From contig JALOBT010000045.1 in the NCBI GenBank assembly GCA_023228125.1, positions 1 to 17,028 of the forward strand: a DNA stretch of 17,028 nucleotides, in the 5' to 3' direction. Made by a program: the position numbers and the translations under genes. Origin of the DNA: Candidatus Cloacimonadota bacterium (GTDB lineage Bacteria; Cloacimonadota; Cloacimonadia; Cloacimonadales; Cloacimonadaceae). This document shows positions 1-6,627 of the stretch, one piece after another. Within the stretch, counting starts at the first letter, position 1; each line of letters starts with the position of its first letter. The notes under the pieces are model-generated. The model made no database searches, had not been told where the DNA came from, and saw only the letters and a list, made by a program, of their open reading frames with translations.

Positions 1-1167
1 TCCCATCTGCACGGCCTTGAAGGGCCGCTCGGTCTTCATACCTCCGCCCACTTTGTAGATAATATCCCTTAAGCTGATGCCCATCGGCACTTCGATGAGG
101 CCGCTACCGGCGATCTTGCCAGCCAGAGCGAAGACCTTGGTGCCAGGGGATTTTTCGGTGCCGATCTTGCGGAATTCGTCCGCTCCATGATTGATGATCC
201 AGGAGATATTGGCCCAGGTTTCCACGTTGTTAATATTAGTAGGGCAGCCCCAGAGCCCGCTTTCGGCAGGAAAAGGCGGACGAATTACCGGCATACCGCG
301 TTTGCCTTCAATGGATTGCATCAGTGCTGTTTCTTCTCCGCAGACGAAGGCACCGGCACCCTCTTTGATATGGAGGGTAAAGTAAAAATTAGTTCCCAGG
401 ATCTTTCGGCCCAGATAGCCTTTCCTTTGGGCATCGGCAATGGCCAGCCTGAGATGCTTGATCGCCATGGGATACTCTGCCCGGCAATAGATATAGCCCT
501 CATCCGCCCCCATCGCATAGGCCCCGATGATCATGCCTTCGATCACGTTGTGTGGATCTCCTTCCAGGGTGCTGCGGTCCATAAAGGCACCGGGATCGCC
601 TTCATCGGCATTGCAAATCACATATTTCTTGGCACCTTTGGCCTGGGCGGCAAAGCTCCATTTGAGTCCGGTGGGAAATCCGGCTCCTCCACGGCCACGC
701 AGGCCGGAGGCTTTGACCATCCCCACTACTTCTTCGGCAGACATAGCCATGGCTTTTTTCAGAGCGGTATAGCCCCCATGCGCCTCATAATCGTCAATGG
801 ACTTGGGATCTATCACCCCACAATTTCTCAGCACGATCCGGGTTTGTTCCCCCAGCAGGTTATCGCGGCTGCCATCCCGCTTTTCGGTGAGGATGATATT
901 CGCCTCAGGACGCCTGCCCTGGCTATAATCTTCGATATAATCCAGGATTTTATCCGCTTCCACTTTACCCAGACTGATGCTGCCCAGATCGCCTCCGCTC
1001 AGCTCCACGATGGGCTCTTCAAAGCACATGCCAATACAGGCCGTGCGCGTCAAACTAAAGTCTGCCCCATTTTGCTGCTGATGCTGCTTTAGGAACTCAA
1101 ATACTTCCATGGCTCCCGCGGCTATGCCACAACTGGCCAGGCCTACTTTTACGGTGATTTTACTCAT
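1..1167 (-). CDS. nuoF: NuoF/HydB-type NADH-binding flavoprotein subunit, 3' end outside window
   Basis: Partial gene: 389 codons are visible and the C-terminal part lies beyond the left edge. It encodes the NADH- and FMN-binding subunit of a complex I-like or hydrogenase-type enzyme. Residues 1-80 form a thioredoxin-like ferredoxin domain with Cys13 (SCGIAAGA) and Cys44/Cys48 (CIGMC). The NuoF core follows: the FMN/NADH glycine-rich loop GLRGRGGAGFPTGLKW (155-170), CNADEGDPGAFMDR (185-198), and GAFVCGEETAL further on. The N-terminal [2Fe-2S]-type domain is absent from ordinary complex I NuoF but typical of HydB of bifurcating [FeFe]-hydrogenases and of related formate dehydrogenase subunits, so a HydB role is inferred. 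The start ATG overlaps the stop of the upstream nuoE-like gene (ATGA) and GGAGG lies just upstream. The gene order HydC-HydB predicts a HydA-like gene to the left, which is not visible. Confidence 0.93.
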   Translation of the reverse strand, partial: MSKITVKVGLASCGIAAGAMEVFEFLKQHQQQNGADFSLTRTACIGMCFEEPIVELSGGDLGSISLGKVEADKILDYIEDYSQGRRPEANIILTEKRDGSRDNLLGEQTRIVLRNCGVIDPKSIDDYEAHGGYTALKKAMAMSAEEVVGMVKASGLRGRGGAGFPTGLKWSFAAQAKGAKKYVICNADEGDPGAFMDRSTLEGDPHNVIEGMIIGAYAMGADEGYIYCRAEYPMAIKHLRLAIADAQRKGYLGRKILGTNFYFTLHIKEGAGAFVCGEETALMQSIEGKRGMPVIRPPFPAESGLWGCPTNINNVETWANISWIINHGADEFRKIGTEKSPGTKVFALAGKIAGSGLIEVPMGISLRDIIYKVGGGMKTERPFKAVQMG

Positions 1168-1643
1168 TTCTCCTCCCCAAAAGCAAAGCGTTCCAGAATC
1201 TTGGGAATAGCCTCTGGGGTGAGTTTGCCAAAAGTGGTATCGTCTATCATGATCACCGGAGCCAGCGAGCAGCAGCCCAAACAGGCCACTTCCACCAGGG
1301 TGAATTTCATGTCCATGGTAGTATCTTCATCTTTTTGCAGCCTCAAAGCGGTTCTGAGTGCGTCCTTAATCCCATCTGCATCAGAGACATGGCAGGCCGT
1401 GCCTTTGCAGACGCGGATGATGTGTCTTCCCTGAGGCTTGAGCTTGAACATGGAGTAAAAAGTGGCAACTCCATAGATGTCTGCCACGGGGATATGCATC
1501 TTTTCCGCTATATAGCGCATGGCATCCTTGGAAAGATAGCCGAGCAAGTTTTGCACCTCTTGTAATAAGGGGATCAGGATTCCAGGCTTTGCTTGATAAG
1601 CCTGGAGAATGGTATCGAGCTGAGAAAAATCCTTTTCCATCAT
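1164..1643 (-). CDS. nuoE: NuoE/HydC-type [2Fe-2S] subunit
   Basis: This 159-residue protein has the usual length for the NuoE/24-kDa family. An N-terminal helical part (about 1-70, with the family-typical GVATFYSMF at 58-66) is followed by a thioredoxin-like [2Fe-2S] domain. The cluster ligands are Cys79 and Cys84 (CKGTAC) and Cys121 and Cys125 (CLGCC). It passes electrons between the flavin subunit and its partners in NADH-linked hydrogenases, formate dehydrogenases or complex I. It overlaps the downstream NuoF/HydB-like gene by four bases (ATGA), so the two are almost certainly co-translated. AAAGGAAA precedes the start; two adjacent ATGs (1643 and 1640) are both possible starts. With the ferredoxin-domain NuoF partner, HydC of a bifurcating hydrogenase is more likely than a respiratory complex I subunit, but the catalytic subunit is outside the window. 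Confidence 0.93.
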   Translation of the reverse strand: MMEKDFSQLDTILQAYQAKPGILIPLLQEVQNLLGYLSKDAMRYIAEKMHIPVADIYGVATFYSMFKLKPQGRHIIRVCKGTACHVSDADGIKDALRTALRLQKDEDTTMDMKFTLVEVACLGCCSLAPVIMIDDTTFGKLTPEAIPKILERFAFGEEK

Positions 1644-1714
1644 GTTTCCTTTGTACTTAGCTTTTGGTAAAAGTCCGCCTCACAAACCTTTATATAGACT
1701 CTACCCACTTGGAG

Positions 1715-1733
1715 CCATACATTCACGGTATGG
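1715..1733 (-). promoter_or_regulatory. Inverted repeat beside a TTGACA box upstream of the nuoE-like gene
   Basis: CCATAC and GTATGG form a perfect 6-bp inverted repeat separated by 7 bases, 72 bases upstream of the nuoE-like start. On the minus strand a perfect TTGACA (1740-1745) precedes it, and the promoter-distal arm lies where a -10 box would be expected (17-bp spacing gives only ATGTAT, a poor -10). The arrangement suits an operator overlapping a weak promoter. A TATATAAA sequence lies further downstream. No regulator was identified. Confidence 0.35.
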
Positions 1734-1765
1734 ATGAACTGTCAAATGAAATATGCCCGTATCGC

Positions 1766-2716
1766 CTAAACGTGGTTGCGCAGCTTCAGCTCCATGGGAT
1801 GAGGATGCAGATAGACCTGGGTCGCCAGATATTCTTTATCATATTTGCGCACGTAGTGGTTGATCATGGTGATGGGCACGATGAGGGGGATGAGCCCATC
1901 CTTGTATTGGGCGATGAGCTGGATCAATTCCTGCTTTTCAAAGCTATCCAGGTCTGTCTTGAAATAGCCCAGAAGGTGCAGCAGCACGTTTTGCTGCTTG
2001 CTGGGGGTGGCGTGTCTGGCGGTGGCAGTCATCAAAAGCTTCAGATACTCATCCAAAAAGTCTGGCATAGCGTGCTGCTTCACTTCGGCCACCAGTTTTC
2101 CCATCTCGCGATAGTGCTGCGGGCTGTGCGCCATCAGCAGGTATTTATGAATGCTGTGAAATCTGATGATCTCGGCCGCGGTGACTTTGCGGGAGAGCAG
2201 ATCGTGCCAACGCTGCATGATAAACACGCGTTCGATGAAGTTCTCCCGGATGCCGGGATCGTGCAATCTGCCTTCTTCTTCGATGGGCAGCAGCGGGAAA
2301 GCAGAGAGCAGTTCACGGGCAAAGATGCCTACACCGGTCTTGCCGGCGGCTCCGCCATGCAGGGGGTAGATCTTCACTCTTTCCATGCCGCAGGAAGGGG
2401 ATTTGCTTTTCAGGATATAGCCGCAGAGTTGCTCTTCTTTGAGTTTGGCAATGGCGGTTTCGCTCCAGATGAGCATCTTCTGGGTGTGGTCTATCATGGT
2501 TTTGGCGGTGAGCATGCGGTACTCATCTTTTTTCCCCTTGAGGTTCATGGCCTCGCGGGGGATGCTGAGGCCGCATTCATGCTCTGGACAGAGCACTACA
2601 TATTCTGCGTAATCTCCCAGGGTTTTGGCGACCCAATTATCGTATTTGTGCCCGCCATCGTAGCGCACTTCATTGCCCAAAAGGCAGGATGAGATGCCCA
2701 GCTTGAGCTTTTCCAT
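1766..2716 (-). CDS. DUF523-DUF1722 two-domain protein (TudS-like plus YbgA-like)
   Basis: This 316-residue protein joins two known domains. Residues about 5-150 are DUF523, with three conserved cysteines: Cys11 (ISSCLLG), Cys43 (VLCPEHECG) and Cys109 (SPSCG). DUF523 family members include the thiouracil desulfidase TudS, which uses three cysteines to hold a [4Fe-4S] cluster. Residues about 190-306 are DUF1722 (E. coli YbgA family), of unknown function, with FHSIHKYLLMAHS and YFKTDLDSFEK typical of it. The likely role is removal of sulfur from a thiolated base or a related redox step, but this is family-level inference and substrate is unknown. The cytoplasm is expected since no signal or membrane segment is seen. 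AGGAG lies upstream of the ATG. It is separated by 54 bases from the preceding gene and by 122 bases from the nuoE-like gene, so it may be a tail gene of the long minus-strand operon or transcribed on its own. Confidence 0.88.
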   Translation of the reverse strand: MEKLKLGISSCLLGNEVRYDGGHKYDNWVAKTLGDYAEYVVLCPEHECGLSIPREAMNLKGKKDEYRMLTAKTMIDHTQKMLIWSETAIAKLKEEQLCGYILKSKSPSCGMERVKIYPLHGGAAGKTGVGIFARELLSAFPLLPIEEEGRLHDPGIRENFIERVFIMQRWHDLLSRKVTAAEIIRFHSIHKYLLMAHSPQHYREMGKLVAEVKQHAMPDFLDEYLKLLMTATARHATPSKQQNVLLHLLGYFKTDLDSFEKQELIQLIAQYKDGLIPLIVPITMINHYVRKYDKEYLATQVYLHPHPMELKLRNHV

Positions 2717-2770
2717 ATTGAACTCCTCGTAGCTATATTTTAATAGGGATGAATATGCCTTGCAGCCGGA

Positions 2771-3364
2771 TCAGCTTTGGCCGATATCATCCAGGATGCA
2801 GATTCTGCTTTCTCCGGCCTCGCAGACGCTGCCTTTCTGCAACAAGAGAGTGGCAGACTTCGGTAGTTCGATGGTGCAGTATCCTTTGCCGGTCATCAGG
2901 GCAAGCACTTCGCCGGCTTTGAGGCGGGCCTCAGTGATGCGGAAGATGCGTTTGCCCATGAAGGACAGCCTGAGGGGTGGATCATTTAAGAGCAAGTCCC
3001 CGGCTTCCCAGTAGCAGCCTTCGAAGGGGCAGCGGATTTCCACATGGTCATACGCACTTTTGCGAATGGTGATCACAGTAGCATTAGCTTGCTCTTCAAT
3101 AGATTCCACCTTTCCGGAGAGCGGCGCATAGATGCTGCCTGCTTCGGGCATCAGGATCTTCTGGCGATAGCGGTGGTTCATAAAAGCGAGCGCATACAGC
3201 ACCGCCCCTGCTATCGCCAACAAGAGCAGATAGATACTATTCCCAAAGCCCAGTGACAAGATAAAACAGACGAACACCAGGGCCAGGGGGATGGCTTGGG
3301 AGCGAATCTGAAACTTCCTGATTCTTTCCAGGACGTCGCCTTCGGAAAGCAGGTATTGGTTCAT
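2771..3364 (-). CDS. Phosphatidylserine decarboxylase-like membrane protein lacking the pyruvoyl-forming serine
   Basis: The chosen ATG (197 residues) overlaps the stop of the upstream DUF2147 gene as ATGA; the only extension starts at a TTG six codons earlier. The layout copies short bacterial phosphatidylserine decarboxylases: two membrane segments (about 25-60), then a beta-rich domain with IYAPLSGKVESI (where the family has a SPADGKV-like strand), ITIRKSAYDHVEIRCPFEG (family: the spFdVHvNRaPv-G region), and a C-terminal LMTGKGYCTIELP (family: mIrFGSrvdvylP). In the last motif the serine that undergoes autocleavage to the pyruvoyl group is apparently replaced by lysine, and the histidine of DVHVNR is not kept in register. 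Decarboxylase activity is therefore unlikely; a lipid-binding or scaffold role is possible but unproven. The family assignment rests on motif order from memory and is moderate. An unrelated barrel-sandwich membrane protein is the alternative. Confidence 0.72.
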   Translation of the reverse strand: MNQYLLSEGDVLERIRKFQIRSQAIPLALVFVCFILSLGFGNSIYLLLLAIAGAVLYALAFMNHRYRQKILMPEAGSIYAPLSGKVESIEEQANATVITIRKSAYDHVEIRCPFEGCYWEAGDLLLNDPPLRLSFMGKRIFRITEARLKAGEVLALMTGKGYCTIELPKSATLLLQKGSVCEAGESRICILDDIGQS

Positions 3365-3801
3365 TTTGTGGTGCGCGTCCAAGTGTCTGTTCTTCCGAAC
3401 AAGGGGTTGCCCACATAGCCGCGGAAGGCCAGGGTGTTGTTATTTACCATCTCTGCTTTGGCGGAATAGGTCTTGCCAGCCCGGGGATCGTAGATTTTAC
3501 CCTTGCTGTATTTGCCTTTGCCGTCATATTTCAAATCCGTAAGCACTTGCATGCCGATCAGAGGCTTTTTGCGGAGCTTGACATCGGGGTTATTCAGATC
3601 GGTTTTGGGCTTACCATCTTTATCATTGGCTTCTTTTACCCAAACAATTTGGCCGACAAAAAGTCCGTCTTTGGCTTGGGAGATCTCGATCTTGCTGGTT
3701 TTTTCCCCATTGAACCATACCCCGGTGATGCGCTCGGCACCTTGGGCAAAAATGGGGATAATGAGGCTGAGGGCGATCAGGATAAATATTGTCTTTTTCA
3801 T
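3361..3801 (-). CDS. Exported DUF2147 family protein
   Basis: The 146-residue product begins with a clear Sec signal (KK, then a hydrophobic run, with likely cleavage after AQG-A near residue 21). The mature part starts ITGVWFNGEKTSKIEI and contains GKIYDPRAGKTYSAKA and LFGRTDTWTR, all typical of DUF2147. Proteins of this family are small periplasmic beta-barrel-like proteins of unknown role. The start at 3801 was preferred over an ATG 17 codons upstream because it yields a proper signal peptide and is preceded by AAGGAAAG; the upstream version would overlap purB. The gene lies 13 bases after purB and shares ATGA with the downstream decarboxylase-like gene, so those two are translationally coupled and may act together at the inner membrane or periplasm (inference). 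Confidence 0.87.
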   Translation of the reverse strand: MKKTIFILIALSLIIPIFAQGAERITGVWFNGEKTSKIEISQAKDGLFVGQIVWVKEANDKDGKPKTDLNNPDVKLRKKPLIGMQVLTDLKYDGKGKYSKGKIYDPRAGKTYSAKAEMVNNNTLAFRGYVGNPLFGRTDTWTRTTK

Positions 3802-3814
3802 TTTGCTTTCCTTT

Positions 3815-5110
3815 TTAGATGATGCCACAGCGGCGGAAGATCTGATCCACATTCTTCAGATAGCGTTCGTAAGAGAAGATCTCTTCGATCGCACTTGCGC
3901 CCAGGGCAGAAGTGATCTCTTTACTGTCGAGGATGAGCTTTTTAAAGTCTTCCCCGTCGTTTATGGACTTCATGGCAGCAGTTTGAACCAGAGCATAGGA
4001 ATCTTCCCGGCTCATTCCGGTATTGGTAAGATTCAAAAGCAAGGCTTGCGAGAAGACGAGCCCGCCGGTGAGCTCAATATTCTTCAGCATATTTTCGGGA
4101 TACACCCCCAGGGATTCGATCATGGCAGAGCTTTTGACCAACATATAGTGGATCAGGATGCTGCTATCCGGCAGGATGATGCGCTCCACGCTGCTGTGTG
4201 AGATGTCCCGCTCGTGCCAAAGTGGGTTATTCTCCAGAGCGGCTGCGGCATTGGCTCTCAGGATGCGGCTCAGGCCACAAAGCTGTTCGCTGAGGATGGG
4301 ATTGCGTTTGTGCGGCATTGCAGAGCTGCCTTTTTGGCCCCGGCTGAAGTTTTCTTCTGCTTCGTGCACTTCGGTGCGTTGCAGATGGCGGATTTCCAGA
4401 GCGATCTTTTCCAGGGTGGAACCGATCTGGGCGATGGTGAACATAAATTGGGCATGGCGATCACGTTGAATCACCTGCGTGGAGATATTTACTGGCTTGA
4501 GCTCCAGGTGCTTGCAGGCCCGCTCTTCCACTTCAGGATCCAGATGGGCGTAATTTCCCACGGCACCGGAGAGCTGTCCCACGCTCACGATCCGGATCGC
4601 TTCCTTCAGCCGCCTGATATTGCGGTTCGTTTCATCATACCAGAGGGCAAATTTGAGGCCAAAATACGTAGGCTCGGCATGGATGCCGTGGCTGCGGCCC
4701 ATACAGAGAGTGTGACGGTGCTCTCTGGCTTTCAGCTTAAGAGTCTCCGCCAGACGGTAAAGCTCGGAGAGGATCAGCTCTCCGGCCTGTTTGAGCTGCA
4801 AGGCCGTGGCGGTATCCAGGACGTCCGAAGAGGTCATGCCATAATGAATCCAGCGGGAAGCGGGCCCCACATATTCTGCCACATTGGTCAAAAAGGCGAT
4901 CACGTCATGCCGGGTCTCCTGCTCGATCTCGGCAATGCGTTCTACATCAAAATCCGCTTTTTCACAGATAGCCTTGAAGTCCGCAGTGGGGATCATCCCC
5001 ATTTCGTGCATGGCTTCGGCTGCGGCCAATTCCACTTCCAGCCAGCAGCGATAGCGATTTTCCAGCGTCCAGATGCGCTCCATTTCTACCAAAGAATAAC
5101 GTTGAATCAT
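3815..5110 (-). CDS. purB: Adenylosuccinate lyase
   Basis: The enzyme catalyses two fumarate-releasing steps in purine synthesis: SAICAR to AICAR and adenylosuccinate to AMP. The 431-residue length is typical of the shorter bacterial PurB. Fumarase/aspartase superfamily signatures are in order: MTSSDVLDTATALQL (92-106), GRSHGIHAEPTYFG with catalytic-acid His141 (138-151), and the signature loop GSSAMPHKRNPI (261-272) with the catalytic-base serine at 262/263. The protein is cytoplasmic. Its ATG follows the stop of the upstream lipoprotein gene with no gap (TAAATG), and a DUF2147 gene begins 13 bases after it. Its presence inside a run of envelope genes is odd, as no other purine gene is nearby. 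All expected catalytic residues appear intact. Confidence 0.98.
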   Translation of the reverse strand: MIQRYSLVEMERIWTLENRYRCWLEVELAAAEAMHEMGMIPTADFKAICEKADFDVERIAEIEQETRHDVIAFLTNVAEYVGPASRWIHYGMTSSDVLDTATALQLKQAGELILSELYRLAETLKLKAREHRHTLCMGRSHGIHAEPTYFGLKFALWYDETNRNIRRLKEAIRIVSVGQLSGAVGNYAHLDPEVEERACKHLELKPVNISTQVIQRDRHAQFMFTIAQIGSTLEKIALEIRHLQRTEVHEAEENFSRGQKGSSAMPHKRNPILSEQLCGLSRILRANAAAALENNPLWHERDISHSSVERIILPDSSILIHYMLVKSSAMIESLGVYPENMLKNIELTGGLVFSQALLLNLTNTGMSREDSYALVQTAAMKSINDGEDFKKLILDSKEITSALGASAIEEIFSYERYLKNVDQIFRRCGII

Positions 5111-5824
5111 TTAGTTTCCCAAAAGTCCTTTGAACATTTGAAACATTCCTTCATCTTTTAAGAGCTCCATGATGTTCTGCTGCGTGGCTGTACCCTCAGG
5201 CAAAGGCAATATAGACGGCACCTGATATTTCACGTCGTCAAAGAGCAGCTTGGCCGAGACTACCTGTCCAGCTTTGATTTCCAGCTTATCCAGATCACCC
5301 CGGTTCGTATAGCTCAAGGTGACATTAGCTCCGGATTTACGGTCAGTAACGGATTCCAGCTTGTATTTCGGGCTAAAATTGATAGTCAGGCTGTCGCGCA
5401 CAATGGCTTTTTCCCGGATGATTTCTGCACCGTATTTATCAAAAAGGTAATCCGCTGAGGAGAATAAGGCCAGGGTCCCAAAGGGAATCTTATCCTTCAG
5501 ATTGAGGGCTTCCAAAGCGGGCATAGCGGGTGCAGCCATGGCGAAATAATCCCCCAAATACATACTGATCAGAGGAGAGGCGTTCGCACCAAAGATCCCG
5601 CCCTCGATCACGTCCAGGCGCATCTGTTTGGCACTTTTGGCGAGCGAAAAGGGCTTGCGCAAGCTGAACCCAAAGGCAGATAGCTCGATGATGCCATCTC
5701 CGGTAAAGCTTTCCCATTTTTTGAGCTCTGCTCTGAGCAGGGCTTCGTCGTTGGGCTTGAAGCCCGCGCAGGAAGTCAAGATCAGGGACAGTGCGATGAG
5801 GCCGATAATTAGTATTCTTTTCAT
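5111..5824 (-). CDS. Lipoprotein of unknown function, possibly LolA/LolB-like
   Basis: The 237-residue protein carries a lipoprotein signal: MKR, a hydrophobic stretch, and the lipobox LTSC with Cys19 as the lipidation site. The residue after the cysteine is Ala, not Asp, so outer-membrane sorting would be expected by the E. coli rule. The body is beta-rich with alternating hydrophobic patterns (for example FTGDGIIELSAFG and ANVTLSYTNRGDLDKLEI), which resembles LolA/LolB-type lipoprotein carriers or related uncharacterised outer-membrane lipoproteins, but no diagnostic motif was seen. It overlaps the lgt stop by four bases (ATGA), so the enzyme that lipidates such proteins is made just before it. 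The purB start follows without a gap. Function is unknown; the LolB-like idea is weak. Confidence 0.82.
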   Translation of the reverse strand: MKRILIIGLIALSLILTSCAGFKPNDEALLRAELKKWESFTGDGIIELSAFGFSLRKPFSLAKSAKQMRLDVIEGGIFGANASPLISMYLGDYFAMAAPAMPALEALNLKDKIPFGTLALFSSADYLFDKYGAEIIREKAIVRDSLTINFSPKYKLESVTDRKSGANVTLSYTNRGDLDKLEIKAGQVVSAKLLFDDVKYQVPSILPLPEGTATQQNIMELLKDEGMFQMFKGLLGN

Positions 5825-6627
5825 GCTTTTTCCCTATATAAGAACCAGATTCCGATACCGGAGGCGATGATCATCAAGAGCGAGAGAAATTGGCCGATGC
5901 TCATAAAGCCAAGGATGAAGCCGAAATCCTGGTAAAAACTGAGCTCATCCGGCACTCGCACAAATTCGATCAAGAAGCGCACCAGGCCATAACCGCCGAT
6001 GAAAGTCCAGAAACCCAGACCCGCCTTGAGATTCTTCCTGAGGATGAGGTAGGAGACGATCCCCAAAAGCAGACCTTCCAAGAGCATTTCGTAGATCTGA
6101 GTGGGATGGCGAGGCAGGCCGCCAGCTCCTGGAAACACCACTCCCCAGGGCAGGGTGGTGATCTTGCCCCAGAGCTCGGCATTGATGAAATTGCCCAGCC
6201 GGCCCAAGGCTAAGCCTATAGCAACGATCGGCATAGCTGGATCTGCCAGGGCGAAGAAAGAAAGCTTGTTTTTCCGGCAAAATAGGATGCCCGCCACGAT
6301 CACGCCCAAAGCGCCGCCATGGAAGCTCATACCGCCTTCCCAGACGGCAAAGATGGCCAGCGGATGCGCCAGATAATACAAGAAGTTGTAAAAGAGCACA
6401 TAGCCCAAACGCCCGCCCAGGATCACGCCCAGCATCACGTAAAAGATGGCGGATTCATATTTATCCCGCTCCAGCTCTATGCCTTTTTTGCGCAATAGCG
6501 GACGATACAGGAAATAGGCCAGCACAAAGCTGAGCACATACAAAAAGCCATACCAGCGGATGTGCAGATCGAGGCCGAACAGCGAAAAGCTGGCGATCTC
6601 AGGACTGATATCAGGGAAATGTATCAT
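5821..6627 (-). CDS. lgt: Prolipoprotein diacylglyceryl transferase
   Basis: Lgt is the inner-membrane enzyme that moves a diacylglyceryl group from phosphatidylglycerol to the lipobox cysteine, the first step of lipoprotein maturation. The 268-residue protein has about seven membrane segments. Conserved motifs are present: IRWYGFLY (23-30), GGRLGY (71-76), WEGGMSFHGGALG with His103 (96-108), the Lgt signature GRLGNFINAELWG with Arg143 and Glu151 (142-154), and RHPTQIYE (173-180). His103 and Arg143 match the essential residues of E. coli Lgt by both motif and number. It shares ATGA with etfB upstream and with a lipoprotein gene downstream, so it is tightly embedded in the operon. Confidence 0.98.
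   Translation of the reverse strand: MIHFPDISPEIASFSLFGLDLHIRWYGFLYVLSFVLAYFLYRPLLRKKGIELERDKYESAIFYVMLGVILGGRLGYVLFYNFLYYLAHPLAIFAVWEGGMSFHGGALGVIVAGILFCRKNKLSFFALADPAMPIVAIGLALGRLGNFINAELWGKITTLPWGVVFPGAGGLPRHPTQIYEMLLEGLLLGIVSYLILRKNLKAGLGFWTFIGGYGLVRFLIEFVRVPDELSFYQDFGFILGFMSIGQFLSLLMIIASGIGIWFLYREKA

Noticed and set aside
187..1092. Long open frame on the plus strand (301 codons) opposite the NuoF-like gene
   Set aside because: It is antisense to a gene with clear NuoF motifs and shows no family motifs of its own.
1664..2692. 342-codon plus-strand frame
   Set aside because: Antisense to the DUF523-DUF1722 gene; His/Gly/Phe-rich composition typical of a shadow frame, and no recognisable domain.
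2717..2770. Terminator between the PSD-like gene and the DUF523 gene
   Set aside because: No stable stem with a T-run was found on the minus strand; the gap is only A+T-rich near the start codon.
4214..5161. 315-codon plus-strand frame
   Set aside because: Antisense to purB, whose catalytic motifs are intact; no motifs or good ribosome site.
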